A DNA stretch of 64,000 nucleotides from Acinetobacter piscicola (GCF_002233755.1 NZ_NIFO01000001.1:248001-312000), one strand, 5' to 3'; shown: positions 1-9,659, counted from the stretch's first letter. The notes: a model not told the origin generated them from the letters alone. Numbers and translations are program-made.

Positions 1-1
1 G

Positions 2-136
2 TTAATTGATATGGGACGTACTGCTTTAAATGTAGATGGTTCAATGACCGCAGGTGTTGTGACCAGTCAATTGATGGGGCAAACTGATAAAGCGATTATG
101 TTAGGTGATGAGAATTTAGAATTATCTAATCGATAA
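2..136 (+). CDS. C-terminal fragment of a dicarboxylate/amino acid:cation symporter (DAACS family)
   Basis: The window opens inside this gene; 44 codons up to the TAA remain. The peptide starts [20 protein letters not shown], which matches the end of DAACS (GltP/DctA/TcyP-like) carriers, where a conserved D-M-x-R-T-x-x-N-V segment in the last transmembrane region helps bind substrate and cation. Members of the family import dicarboxylates, glutamate/aspartate or cystine across the inner membrane. The acidic, hydrophilic tail ([10 protein letters not shown]) fits a cytoplasmic C-terminus. The substrate cannot be told from this fragment. A hairpin just downstream may end transcription. Confidence 0.75.
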   Translation, partial: LIDMGRTALNVDGSMTAGVVTSQLMGQTDKAIMLGDENLELSNR

Positions 137-195
137 TTTAATCAAATCAATCACTCAAGTACATAAGACATCATTGTTCGTGGTGTAGTAAAAAT

Positions 196-240
196 AAAGT
201 CAGCAAATTATTCAAACCATGAATAAGAAGCTGACTTTAT
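196..240. terminator. Possible bidirectional terminator between convergent genes
   Basis: The arms AAAGTCAGC and GCTGACTTT flank a long loop and are followed by a T-rich stretch. The site lies between the symporter end and the convergent gene ending at 261. The long loop makes it weaker than a classic intrinsic terminator. Confidence 0.45.
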
Positions 241-260
241 TTGCTTCTTAACTTCGCTTT

Positions 261-578
261 TTAATCTGCGACTTGGTTACATTCTTTTAACTCAGCAGAG
301 TTTTTTGTCCAGATTTTCCCCGCAGAGTTTTTATAGAAACTAATTTTTCCTACACGGATCACTAAATTCTGACATGAATCTATAGAAAGTTCTTTTCCCC
401 ATGGGCCAGTCAAGCGACAGGTAGTCCCATCACATTTCCAAACCACATTTGGACCATTTTCAATCGGTACGGTGACCGTACCAACATGTGATGAGCCAGC
501 AGTCCAAGTGGTATCGTCTGCTTGAGCCAAAGGAGAGAAAAGCATACAAAAGCTGATGAATAGATGGGGGATTTTCAC
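261..578 (-). CDS. Small exported protein of unknown function
   Basis: The 105-residue product starts with a clear Sec signal peptide (basic MK, hydrophobic core to about residue 17, then LAQA before DD), so the mature protein of about 85 residues should be periplasmic. It has four Cys after the signal (in the WKCDGTTC segment, DSCQ and ECNQ), enough for two disulfides. I do not recognise the family with confidence. It sits alone, convergent with the upstream symporter and divergent from the phzF-like gene. No function is proposed. Confidence 0.7.
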   Translation of the reverse strand: MKIPHLFISFCMLFSPLAQADDTTWTAGSSHVGTVTVPIENGPNVVWKCDGTTCRLTGPWGKELSIDSCQNLVIRVGKISFYKNSAGKIWTKNSAELKECNQVAD

Positions 579-777
579 AGATCATCTCCTATTTATTGTT
601 GCTGTAAGTTTGATTGCTCATCTAAGTTGTCTTAAAAAAGCTTATTCAAAATAAATATTATGTCGATCAATAAAGAAAACTGTTGAATTATTGTTCTGTA
701 TCCATTTTAAAACAGAGATTGTATCTGTAATCATTTTCAACTTCGCATAGAATAATTAAAAATCAGGAGTTTTGACA

Positions 778-1608
778 ATGAAAATGTACCAAGTGGATGC
801 TTTTACACAACAATTATTTAAAGGTAATCCTGCTGCAGTGCTTGTACTGGATCAATGGCTTGATGATGGTTTGATGCAGAATATTGCCCTAGAAAATAAT
901 TTAGCTGAAACGGCTTTTGTAAAACGTATTGATGATGAAAATTATCAAATCCGTTGGTTTACTCCAAAAGTAGAAGTCGATTTCTGTGGGCATGCAACTT
1001 TGGCATCGGCTTTTGTGTTATTTAAAGATTTTACCCAAGCGAAAAAGATACAATTTCACGTTAAAGATCTCGGTATTTTCACGATCCATCAAGTAGAAGA
1101 TGGCAAGATTAAAATGAATTTTCCGATTCGAAAAGCTCAAAAACTCACAGATTATCCAAAATTACTTAACCATGTGATTGATAAACCATTCAAAGAAGTT
1201 TATGCCAATGCACAAGCTTTTATTCTCGTCTGTGAGTCTGCTCAAGATGTGATTGATGCAATACCGAATTTCGCTAATATTCAAGCAATTGCAAATGAGC
1301 ATAAAGTGAGTACGGCAATCACGGCAGCATATGAAGACTTAGATGTGACGATTACTGCGGAATCTCACGATTACGATTATGTTGCACGTTATTTTGCACC
1401 ACATAAAGGTATTAACGAAGACCCAGTGACTGGTTCCATGCATACGGGTTTAGCGCCTTTATGGGCGGAAAAGTTAGAAAAAAATCAATTGATTGCGTAT
1501 CAAGCTTCTGAGCGTGGTGGCGAACTTTTTTGTAAGATTGAATCAGAAGATCGTATTGAAATTTCAGGTTATGCAAAGTTGTATATGCAGGCTGAAATTA
1601 TGCTGTAA
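778..1608 (+). CDS. PhzF family isomerase/epimerase
   Basis: The 276-residue product has the PhzF fold signature: NPAAV near residue 17, the catalytic Glu in NLAETAFV (E44), FCGHATLA (69-76) and the C-terminal DPVTGSMHTGLAP. The two motif sets come from the two halves of this diaminopimelate-epimerase-like fold. PhzF in pseudomonads isomerises a phenazine precursor, but most genome copies, including those of Acinetobacter, have unknown substrates and no phenazine genes are nearby. I start at ATG 778 because AGGAG lies 8 bases upstream (765-769); the in-frame TTG at 772 is too close to it. The gene is monocistronic and followed by a terminator. Confidence 0.88.
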   Translation: MKMYQVDAFTQQLFKGNPAAVLVLDQWLDDGLMQNIALENNLAETAFVKRIDDENYQIRWFTPKVEVDFCGHATLASAFVLFKDFTQAKKIQFHVKDLGIFTIHQVEDGKIKMNFPIRKAQKLTDYPKLLNHVIDKPFKEVYANAQAFILVCESAQDVIDAIPNFANIQAIANEHKVSTAITAAYEDLDVTITAESHDYDYVARYFAPHKGINEDPVTGSMHTGLAPLWAEKLEKNQLIAYQASERGGELFCKIESEDRIEISGYAKLYMQAEIML

Positions 1609-1648
1609 ATGTATTCCAAATTTAATAAATATTTCTAATCATTACAAA

Positions 1649-1675
1649 AGCCGTTGAAATAAACGGCTATTTTTT
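1649..1675 (+). terminator. Intrinsic terminator after the phzF-like gene
   Basis: The stem AGCCGTT / AACGGCT with a 6-base loop is followed by a run of T residues (1670-1675), 40 bases after the stop codon. Confidence 0.75.
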
Positions 1676-1758
1676 CAAATCTTTACTGTTATTTTATTCA
1701 GGATTTTTTAAGATGATTGTCATATAAATTTTAATATTTCAAAGAATCTGGATTTTTT

Positions 1759-4527
1759 ATGCTCATGCGGTTAACAAAACTCACTTTGTCTTTATGTCTT
1801 ATTAGTAGTATCAGTGCAGGAACTTTTGCACAGACGATTTTAGTAAAGTCTGAACATAATATTGAAGAATACAAGCTTGATAATGGTATGCGAGTTTTAC
1901 TTGCTCCAAACGATAAAGAGAATAAAGTTTTTGTAAATACGGTCTACTTTACAGGTTCATTGAATGATCCGAAAGGTAAAGGGGGCTTAGCGCATTTATT
2001 AGAACATTTGGCCTTCAAAGGCACTGAAAATGTAAAAGGGGAAGAGTTTCAGCGCCGTTTAGATCAATACACCTTAATGACCAATGCAAGTACAGATTAT
2101 TATTCAACAAAATATACCAATATCGTACGTCCTGAAAAAATGGCTTTAAATGAAATTATTCATTTAGAAGCAGAACGCATGGACAAATTGGTACTCCAAG
2201 AAAAATATGTACCGTCTGAAATTAATATTGTGATGCGTGAACGCGAAGTCCGAATGGATCAGCCCTTTGCTGTTTTGATGGATCAAATGTGGAAATCGGC
2301 ATATGATAATCAGTCTTTAGGACGTTTACCCATTGGTGATTTAGCAGAATTACAATCGATCAAAATGAATGAACTAAATCGCTTCTATAAAGATTGGTAT
2401 GCACCAAATAATGCAGTGATGGTGATTTCAGGAAAATTTGATAAAACAGAAGTGTTGAAGCAAATCGATCAGAATTTCAGTCCAATTCCTGCTCGAAAAT
2501 TACCAGCTCAAGCGCAAGTGCCTTTACTTGATTCTACGACGATTAAAGCACGTAATTTTAAAGTACAAAAAGGTAGTGATTTAGCCAAGTTCAATATTTA
2601 CATGAATGGGAAAAATAAGAAGATTCAATCAGTTTTAGCATTGGCACCTTATCTTTATACATTGCAACCGAGTGGGCATTTATATTCGAATATGGTTGAA
2701 ACAGGTGTTGCGACCAATGTGCAGTCTACGGCATGGTTAGATGATGATTTCAATTTACTGTTTATGGGAGCAATTTATGCACCATCTCATGATCCTCAAA
2801 AAATTGAGGATTCACTCATTCAAGGTGTAGAGCAAAATAAAAGTTTTGATGATGTTGAGTTAAAACGAGTTAAAAACTTAATGAGCAATGCAAATGATAC
2901 TTTGCTTAACAATGCAACCGCTGTTGGTGGGATGTTGAGTGATTATGTAGTGTCATCGCATGGTGATTGGGCACAATATTTCCGAGATCAACAAGCGATT
3001 CAAAACTTAACAGTAGCGGAAACCAATGCAACGCTAAAAGCATTTTTGACGGCAAATCACCGTTTTAATGGTGATATTCAACCGACACCAGAAGACCAGA
3101 AAAAAGCCCTAGAACAAAAGCAAGCCAGTGAGAAACCTAAAACACTGGATCAGCAAGCGATCGCTGAAGAGCCGCTGAAAGATGTCAGTGAATATCAAGC
3201 AGAAGTACGACAGTTTATTGAAAAATCAAAACAGTATTTAGATCAGACTGAGGAGAAGATTCAGCGCGGCGTATTAAAGAATGGGATGCAATATGCGTTA
3301 TTTCCAACTTCTACACGGGATGACAAAACCTATGCCACGATTAGTGTGAATTTTGGTACAGCAGAATCTTTAATGAATAAGTCTGAAGTCTTAGACTTTA
3401 CCGCATATTTATTATTACGTGCTTCTGAACAATACAGTTTACAAGATATTGCCGATAAAAGTATTGATGCAGGTGGTGCGGCCACAGCAGCTGCATCAGA
3501 GAATGGTATTACGATCCAAATTGTTGCAAAGAAAGAGAAATTTGAAGAATTCTTTAAATATATTGTTTCTGTAATGAAAAATCCAAAGTTTGAACAGTCT
3601 CAATTTGATTTGATTAAATTACAGAGTTTAGCGAGTTTAGATCGTCCTTATACTGAACCAGAAACTGTTGCTGCTTTAACCATTGCAAGACTGTTAGAAA
3701 CTTATCAACCAGGGGATTTACGTTATCATTTTGAGCCTGAGCTTGCAAAGAAACAAATCAATGCTGCAAATAATGGGCAAGTTATAGATTTATATAAAAA
3801 ATATTTTGCGATGGATCATGCCCAAATTGCGATTACAGGGCAGTATGATGCTAAAAAAATACAAACTTTATTAAATCAAGAATTTGCAACATGGTCGGCT
3901 AAGCAACCATATCAGCGCTTAACAACAGTGTTCAATACTTACAAAGCACAGAAAGTTCATGCGCTGTCAGAGCAACGTGAATTTGGTAGTTATCAAGCTT
4001 TACAGACGCTGCCTGTAGGTGTGGATCATAAAGATGCAGCAGCATTAATTGTATTTAGTTATATCTTGGGCGATTCTCAGCTTTCTTCACGCTTAGGCCA
4101 AGAGTTACGTGAAAAAAATGCTTTGGTTTATGGTTTTGGTAGCGACCTAGATCTAGATTCGTTCAATGATGCCGGCGCTTTAAGTATTGAAGCAAATTAT
4201 ACCGCAGGGAAATCAGCTGAAGTTTCACAAGTTGTACACAAAGTGCTGTTAGATTTACTCAACAAAGGTGTGACAACACAAGAGTTGGAAGCAGCGAAGG
4301 CAAGTATTATGAAACAGCGTGTTACTTCTTTAGAGGATGAACGCATGATTCACCGTATGTTGAATAGTCAGCTTGAGCGCAATAAAAACATGGAAAGTCG
4401 TGCGGTACGTGATCAAGAAATTGCAAAATTGACAAAAGCTGATGTAGATGCTGTGATTAAAAAATACATTAAGCTAGATCAACTGGTTGAGGTGATGTCT
4501 GATCAATATGCCCAAGTCAAAAAGTAA
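1759..4527 (+). CDS. Periplasmic M16 family zinc metallopeptidase (pitrilysin-like, two-domain)
   Basis: The 922-residue protein has an N-terminal signal peptide (cleavage after about residue 24, TFAQ) and the inverted zinc motif HxxEH at H79-LLE-H83. E161 in MREREVR is the likely third zinc ligand, 78 residues further on. The second half (about 500-915) repeats the M16 fold without a zinc motif, as usual for two-domain pitrilysin-type enzymes. Such enzymes degrade peptides in a closed chamber; the substrate here is unknown. The 450-480 region is charged and Gln/Lys-rich, probably the hinge linking the halves. ATG 1759 gives the signal peptide; ATG 1765 would also work. No partner gene is close. 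Confidence 0.88.
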   Translation: MLMRLTKLTLSLCLISSISAGTFAQTILVKSEHNIEEYKLDNGMRVLLAPNDKENKVFVNTVYFTGSLNDPKGKGGLAHLLEHLAFKGTENVKGEEFQRRLDQYTLMTNASTDYYSTKYTNIVRPEKMALNEIIHLEAERMDKLVLQEKYVPSEINIVMREREVRMDQPFAVLMDQMWKSAYDNQSLGRLPIGDLAELQSIKMNELNRFYKDWYAPNNAVMVISGKFDKTEVLKQIDQNFSPIPARKLPAQAQVPLLDSTTIKARNFKVQKGSDLAKFNIYMNGKNKKIQSVLALAPYLYTLQPSGHLYSNMVETGVATNVQSTAWLDDDFNLLFMGAIYAPSHDPQKIEDSLIQGVEQNKSFDDVELKRVKNLMSNANDTLLNNATAVGGMLSDYVVSSHGDWAQYFRDQQAIQNLTVAETNATLKAFLTANHRFNGDIQPTPEDQKKALEQKQASEKPKTLDQQAIAEEPLKDVSEYQAEVRQFIEKSKQYLDQTEEKIQRGVLKNGMQYALFPTSTRDDKTYATISVNFGTAESLMNKSEVLDFTAYLLLRASEQYSLQDIADKSIDAGGAATAAASENGITIQIVAKKEKFEEFFKYIVSVMKNPKFEQSQFDLIKLQSLASLDRPYTEPETVAALTIARLLETYQPGDLRYHFEPELAKKQINAANNGQVIDLYKKYFAMDHAQIAITGQYDAKKIQTLLNQEFATWSAKQPYQRLTTVFNTYKAQKVHALSEQREFGSYQALQTLPVGVDHKDAAALIVFSYILGDSQLSSRLGQELREKNALVYGFGSDLDLDSFNDAGALSIEANYTAGKSAEVSQVVHKVLLDLLNKGVTTQELEAAKASIMKQRVTSLEDERMIHRMLNSQLERNKNMESRAVRDQEIAKLTKADVDAVIKKYIKLDQLVEVMSDQYAQVKK

Positions 4528-4747
4528 TTTTTTATAGATTGACTTAGATTTAAAAATCTAGAAACAAAGCCATACAGTTGTGTTAATGCCGATCAGTTAA
4601 GAGTAATTGAGTGATTACTCATTTAAAAATCTCCCCTAACCCTGAGCCATATATGGTGCAAGAAAAAGAGGGGGATTATTGAGAATCTAAAATGCTTAAG
4701 TGAACAGTATTGCCAGATATGGGGAAATTTTTAAGTCAGTAAGCAAT

Positions 4748-4775
4748 AAAAAACCGAGGATTTAACCTCGGTTTT
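4748..4775. terminator. Bidirectional terminator between convergent M16 protease and fpr genes
   Basis: AAAACCGAGG and CCTCGGTTTT form a strong stem with a 6-base loop. A residues on the left and T residues on the right let it act for both genes. Confidence 0.85.
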
Positions 4776-4795
4776 GATATTTCTATTACTCAGGA

Positions 4796-5575
4796 TTATT
4801 TTTCAACGAATGCACGTTCAATCACGTAATCGCCTAATACACCCATTTTCGGTGATTCTTTAAGACCGTGTTGATCCAAAAGCGCAACAACATCTTTTAA
4901 AAATGCAGGGCTACCACATAACATTGCGCGGTCAGTTTCAGGGTTAAAAGGTGGTAATCCAACTTTCTTAAATAATTCACCAGTTTCAATCGCTGTAGTT
5001 ACACGACCTTGAGTGTGGAATTCTTCACGAGTCACAGTAGGGTAGTAAACAAGTTTGTCTTGAATCCCTAATTCTTGGAAGAATTCATGGCTTGGAAGTT
5101 CATTTAAAATCAAATCTTGGTAAGCCAACTCTGAAATAAAACGAGTACCATGTACTACGATGACTTTTTCATAGCGTTCATAGGTTTCAGGATCACGAAT
5201 AATCGCCAAGAAAGGAGCAAGACCTGTACCAGAAGAAAGTAAGTACAAGTTTTTACCTGGGTTTAGATCGTCATGAACTAAAGTACCTGTTGGTTTTTTT
5301 GAAATGAGAATGTCATCGCCTACTTTTACTTTTTGTAAAATTGAAGTTAAAGGACCATCAGGCACTTTAATAGAGAAAAACTCTAGCTCTTCTTCGTAGT
5401 TCGCACTCGCAATAGAATAAGCACGCATTAAAGGCTTACCATTGACTTCAAGTCCAATCATTACAAATTGACCATTTTTAAAACGTAACGCTGTGTCACG
5501 TGTCGTTTTAAAACTGAATAATGTGTCATTCCAGTGGTGCACGTGAGTAATCTTTTCGACGTTGAAAGCAGCCAT
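4796..5575 (-). CDS. fpr: Ferredoxin--NADP(+) reductase
   Basis: The 259-residue flavoprotein moves electrons between NADPH and ferredoxin/flavodoxin, feeding Fe-S repair and oxidative stress responses. Visible motifs are the FAD-binding RAYSIAS (RxYS type), the NADP-binding GTGLAPFLAI and the C-terminal VIERAFVEK that is characteristic of bacterial Fpr. The length matches the family (about 257-260). I choose ATG 5575 (MAAFNVEK), with GAG about 8 bases upstream, over an upstream TTG at 5587 that adds four residues. The gene is divergent from trmO and ends at a shared terminator. In Acinetobacter a LysR-type finR often controls fpr, but none is seen here. Confidence 0.92.
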   Translation of the reverse strand: MAAFNVEKITHVHHWNDTLFSFKTTRDTALRFKNGQFVMIGLEVNGKPLMRAYSIASANYEEELEFFSIKVPDGPLTSILQKVKVGDDILISKKPTGTLVHDDLNPGKNLYLLSSGTGLAPFLAIIRDPETYERYEKVIVVHGTRFISELAYQDLILNELPSHEFFQELGIQDKLVYYPTVTREEFHTQGRVTTAIETGELFKKVGLPPFNPETDRAMLCGSPAFLKDVVALLDQHGLKESPKMGVLGDYVIERAFVEK

Positions 5576-5680
5576 TAAAGGTCTCAATAAATTATCAAAT
5601 TAGAACAGCTTACTATTCTAATCTAAAAACATTCTCTATAAACTGAATATATTTAATTGAACTTATCAGAAAAAGTGATT

Positions 5681-6391
5681 ATGACTGAATTAACCCTTCC
5701 AATTATTGGTTATATGCGATCGCCTTATAAAGAAAAGTTTGGTATTCCACGTCAACCAAATCTTGTTCAAGTTGAATCTTATATCGAAATGGTTGCGCCA
5801 TATAATGAATTGTTAGCATTTGAAGGAATTGAAGAATTTAGTCATTTATGGATTATTTGGCAATTTCATGACAATAAAAATCAACAAGATAATGAAAAAT
5901 TTAGGCCACAAGTTCGTCCACCACGTTTAGGCGGAAATAAAAAAATTGGGGTATTTGCGACTCGCAGTATGTATCGTCCTGCACCGATAGGGTTATCCGT
6001 AGTAAAACTAAAAAATGTTGAGAAACAGGGAGAAACAATACGAGTCTACTTGCAGGGTAGTGACTTATTGGATGGAACACCTATTCTCGATATCAAACCT
6101 TATATCCAGTATTCAGATGCTATTGTCAATGCTGAGAGTGGTTATGCTCAAGATGAACCTGCACGTAAAGCTGTATTATGGAGTGATCAGGCTGCTTTAA
6201 TGAGGGATCAATTATTAAAAACTAAAAAGATGAGCTCACAATATACTGCTGAGTTAGAACAAGTTTTATCTTTAGATCCTCGCCCAGCCTATCAACATGA
6301 TGAAGAACGTGTTTATGGAATGAAGTTTGGTGAATTCAATATTAAATTTACTTGTCAGCAAGATGCGATCTTCATTCAAAATATTGAATGA
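5681..6391 (+). CDS. trmO: tRNA (N6-threonylcarbamoyladenosine(37)-N6)-methyltransferase TrmO
   Basis: The 236-residue protein belongs to the UPF0066/TsaA family; TrmO uses SAM to methylate t6A37 in tRNA-Thr, which tunes ACY decoding. The family signatures are IGYMRSPYKEKFGIPRQP at the N-terminus, FATRSMYRPAPIGLS in the middle and DGTPILDIKPYIQYSD. The family's C-terminal domain follows (LEQVLSLDPRPAYQ...). The E. coli enzyme has nearly the same length. ATG 5681 is preferred; an in-frame TTG at 5657 would extend it by 8 residues with no support. It is divergent from fpr and stands alone. Confidence 0.93.
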   Translation: MTELTLPIIGYMRSPYKEKFGIPRQPNLVQVESYIEMVAPYNELLAFEGIEEFSHLWIIWQFHDNKNQQDNEKFRPQVRPPRLGGNKKIGVFATRSMYRPAPIGLSVVKLKNVEKQGETIRVYLQGSDLLDGTPILDIKPYIQYSDAIVNAESGYAQDEPARKAVLWSDQAALMRDQLLKTKKMSSQYTAELEQVLSLDPRPAYQHDEERVYGMKFGEFNIKFTCQQDAIFIQNIE

Positions 6392-6484
6392 GAAATATTC
6401 AACGAAGCTTAAATTTACATCCTTTTGTCTATTCACCGAGTGAATACGATGTTGCTTGTGCCTAATGCATGCTGATTTTTGCAG

Positions 6485-7945
6485 CTATTTCCAAAAAGGG
6501 ATAGCTTGTGCAAAATGAAGCAAATCTTGTTGCGATTGTATCAATAAATGTTGTTTTTCAGCTGCGATCCATCCAAGCGCAAACCATACTTCAGGTTGAG
6601 CGGGGGCATAAGGCTTTAATCGATTTTCTGCAACGATAAAATCATTATATTTTCCCAAACTTTCTTGCGCAGGTTTAAGTCGTTTAATATAGCCTTTGAC
6701 AGTATGTTCATCATATAAAGATGAAATGAATTCAAGGCTATAACGAAGTCTTTTGAGCCGCTTACGAGTACGATGACGCGCTTCAATTTCTAAACTTAAA
6801 AAATTTTCAGCATCAAGTTTTATAGACTGATGTAACTTGTCTAGATTTTTGTGAATGGTTTTTTTAACCGATTTTGAAGATTGTTCATTTGTGTTTTGAT
6901 AAATAAATTGAATCAACGATAAGACTAAGCTTTCGAAATTTAAAGATTTAAACAAACTACTGATTTTATTATTCTCATCCAATGAATCTATTTCAAGCTG
7001 GATTTTAGGTGCATTGAGCATTTCAAGTTTTGGTAAAATTTCATCATGAATCATGCTTAAATCACGAGAGCGACCTAAACTCCGAAATAAATTTGTTAAT
7101 TCAGTCTCCCAACACAAATCGATATGTTGTGACCAATTTGCAAAGGTTTTTAATGCGCTACGTAAACGTCGGATGGCTACTCGTACCTGATGAATATGGT
7201 CACTATTAAAATGTCCTGAAGCAATCGCAGTACTATTCGGAAGCAAGTGTTGTAAACAATTATAAATCACTTTCTTTAATGCAATTTCTGTTGAATTACT
7301 TTTATCCAAATTTAATGGAATTTGAAGTTGAGTTGGAGATTCTTGAATATTTTGTACAAGCTGAAACCCTTGTTGTACTTTATTGCGAGTATCTAACCAT
7401 AAGCCATAGCGTTTAACACGCGGCAAAATAAATGAAATGAGATCTTGGATCGTACCTTGTTTAAGTTTGAATTTAACTTCATAAATTTCGAATTGAGCCT
7501 GATTTACATGCATAAAACCACGATCAAGTTCTACGATAATTTGACTGTTTTGAAAATTAAATAGAGTGGTTGATCGCTCAATCTCAGTTTCAAATTGAAC
7601 AATGAGTTGAGCTTCGATCTCTGTAACCCATTTTTGAATTTTTTCAGGAATATTTTTAATTTTGTGGTAATGCGCGAGTTGGTTTTTATTTTCAATTGAA
7701 GTCAAATCTTCATCTATTTCAAATAATTGAATAGGCTTTAAACTAAGTGCTTGGAGTTTTTTTAGCCATTCATCATTTTCTAAACGTTGCTTGAGTAAAA
7801 TAGAATGTTGCGATAAATCAAACTGTTTACTATCTAAATATTGAGTTTTAAGTGTTTTATGTTGAACAGTTTTACGTTGCAAAGCTTTGAAAATTAATTC
7901 ACGTTTATCTTTTGGAATTTGAAATTTTAGTTCAATTTTTTGCAT
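6485..7945 (-). CDS. CYTH/CHAD protein with intact CHAD and degenerate CYTH motifs (paralogue A)
   Basis: The 486-residue protein has an N-terminal CYTH (triphosphate tunnel) domain, about 1-200, and a C-terminal CHAD domain, about 225-480. The CHAD residues thought to bind polyphosphate are present (HQVRVAIRRLR near 251 and RHRTRKRLKRLR near 392). The CYTH catalytic set is eroded: ExExK reads KIELK (3-7), the usual LRxR reads LKQR (51-54), the Lys of TLKA is Gln65, and ELELK-like reads VKFKLK. So it is probably a polyphosphate-binding protein rather than a triphosphatase. The start at 7945 has GGAA upstream. It lies 253 bp downstream of paralogue B on the same strand. Confidence 0.88.
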   Translation of the reverse strand: MQKIELKFQIPKDKRELIFKALQRKTVQHKTLKTQYLDSKQFDLSQHSILLKQRLENDEWLKKLQALSLKPIQLFEIDEDLTSIENKNQLAHYHKIKNIPEKIQKWVTEIEAQLIVQFETEIERSTTLFNFQNSQIIVELDRGFMHVNQAQFEIYEVKFKLKQGTIQDLISFILPRVKRYGLWLDTRNKVQQGFQLVQNIQESPTQLQIPLNLDKSNSTEIALKKVIYNCLQHLLPNSTAIASGHFNSDHIHQVRVAIRRLRSALKTFANWSQHIDLCWETELTNLFRSLGRSRDLSMIHDEILPKLEMLNAPKIQLEIDSLDENNKISSLFKSLNFESLVLSLIQFIYQNTNEQSSKSVKKTIHKNLDKLHQSIKLDAENFLSLEIEARHRTRKRLKRLRYSLEFISSLYDEHTVKGYIKRLKPAQESLGKYNDFIVAENRLKPYAPAQPEVWFALGWIAAEKQHLLIQSQQDLLHFAQAIPFWK

Positions 7946-8150
7946 TGTTAAAATTCCATTTTTATCAATATTTATAATGAGTTTAACGCTATTTTAGACA
8001 ATGTTAAGTAATTTTTATGTTGAATTTATTGTCTAGTTTCAGTCTTTCATCACATCCGTTTAAGTTCAAGAATATAGCTGATTTCCACATGAAAATTTGC
8101 CACAAAAATTTCTCACTTATGCATTCTTTATGGGAATCCTTAATATGATT

Positions 8151-8184
8151 AGCCACTTTACCAACAGTGTTAATAAAGTGGCTT
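8151..8184 (-). terminator. Hairpin between the two CYTH/CHAD genes
   Basis: AGCCACTTTA and TAAAGTGGCT are perfect 10-bp arms around a 12-14 base loop, just after paralogue B. The T-tract on the minus strand is weak, so it may slow or process the transcript rather than end it. Confidence 0.5.
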
Positions 8185-8198
8185 GAATTAAATAAAAT

Positions 8199-9659
8199 TT
8201 ATTTTAAAAACTTACGACTGACTAAGAATTGCTCAGTTGCATCGAGTAAAGTTTGCGCATAAGCTTCTTGTTTGGCTGTAAGCCAACCCAAGGCAAACCA
8301 ATCGCTGGCTTCGAGTTCAGTCTGTTGTAGATATGATGCAGATGAAGCAAGCACTTGATATTGCTCAGATGCTTGTTGTGCATCGTTTAAAGATTTAGCA
8401 TACTTTTGCAGGTTTTTGACATCATAAATATGAGTCAAAATAGGGAAGCTAAACTTTAATTCATTGAGTCGTTGCGCTAAGAGTTCTAAGCTTTCCAAAT
8501 CGGCTAAATCAGCTTGATTCAAAGCTTCTTGTAGTTGTTTATATTGATTTTGCAAGGTATTTTGCGCATACCATTTTAAATCATGCTCTTGTGCTTTTTC
8601 AGATTGACCTAAACTAAACATCAATAACTCTAAATAATGCTGCACATTCTGAGTAGATTTCACTAAATTATTTAGCTTTTCTTGGGCATATAAAATGTCT
8701 TTGTCTAAGCTTTCTGCAGTTTTAGGATTTTGTAATAAAGCGCCTAGCGTGTTTTGCATATGCTCGAAGTGTTGCAGGTTTTTAAAATGACTTTCAAAAG
8801 CAGCCAATTGATGTGCCCATTTGTCTGTTTTAATCTCAGTCCAATCTTTAAAGAGAGAAAGGCTTAAATGCAAATGATGTAAAGCCATTTGAGCTTGATT
8901 AATATGTTCAGACTCAGCCACTTGTGCAGAAATTGCAGAAATATTGGGTAAAAGATGTTGCATATGACTTGCAATTAATGCTCTCAAGTTCTTATCGGCA
9001 CTGTCTTTTTTATTGAGAATAATTTCTTTACTGTGTTTTGCAGGACTTACTGTTTTATTTAGTGTTAATAAATTTCCAAATTCAGCTTTACTACGCACAT
9101 CTAACCAAAGTTGATATTTCTTTACCCATTCAAAACTGAAAGCCAATAAAGATTGGATTGAACCGCTTTTCAATTCAAATTCAACTTCGTAAATTTCTTG
9201 CTGAGCTGAGCCTGTGCGAACTTCACCGATATCCAAACATACTTCAATTTCAGCATCTTCAAAATGGATGATGCGAAAAGTGCGTTGAATATCCGTTTCA
9301 AATTGCAGTTTCAATTGATCAAATTGATCATCTAAAGCATTTTTTAAAATATGGTGTGCTTCAGATTGGTCTGTATAAATAGATAAATCAAGCTTTGGTG
9401 CTTCGGTTAATTCACCTAAATCATGATTTTCTTCAATACGTTGCAAGTGGCTTTTTGTTGCTGCTTTAAGTGTTTGTACCCAACGTGTACCTTCTAGACG
9501 CTGACGGAGAGCAGCGCCATTTAAAGAGAGTCTCTTATCATCGGTATCATAATACTTTGCTTGCAATTGAATTAGCTCAGATTTTTTTGGGTCCAATGCT
9601 TTGAGTAATGCATTACGACGAGTCTCAGGAATCTGAAATTTTAATTCAACTTCAAGCAT
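8199..9659 (-). CDS. CYTH-domain triphosphatase with degenerate CHAD domain (paralogue B)
   Basis: The 486-residue protein aligns with paralogue A column by column at the N-terminus. Its CYTH set is complete: E3-V-E5-L-K7, LRQR (51-54), VQTLKA with K65, and EVEFELKSG near 166. This predicts an inorganic triphosphatase-type active site like E. coli YgiF. The CHAD-like half lacks the basic residues: the HxxRxxxRRLR line reads HINQAQMALHHLH, and the second basic line reads LELLAQRLNELK. ATG 9659 is chosen because AGGA lies 7 bases upstream; an in-frame TTG at 9665 is the alternative. Upstream lies copy 1 of a dispersed repeat. Confidence 0.88.
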   Translation of the reverse strand: MLEVELKFQIPETRRNALLKALDPKKSELIQLQAKYYDTDDKRLSLNGAALRQRLEGTRWVQTLKAATKSHLQRIEENHDLGELTEAPKLDLSIYTDQSEAHHILKNALDDQFDQLKLQFETDIQRTFRIIHFEDAEIEVCLDIGEVRTGSAQQEIYEVEFELKSGSIQSLLAFSFEWVKKYQLWLDVRSKAEFGNLLTLNKTVSPAKHSKEIILNKKDSADKNLRALIASHMQHLLPNISAISAQVAESEHINQAQMALHHLHLSLSLFKDWTEIKTDKWAHQLAAFESHFKNLQHFEHMQNTLGALLQNPKTAESLDKDILYAQEKLNNLVKSTQNVQHYLELLMFSLGQSEKAQEHDLKWYAQNTLQNQYKQLQEALNQADLADLESLELLAQRLNELKFSFPILTHIYDVKNLQKYAKSLNDAQQASEQYQVLASSASYLQQTELEASDWFALGWLTAKQEAYAQTLLDATEQFLVSRKFLK

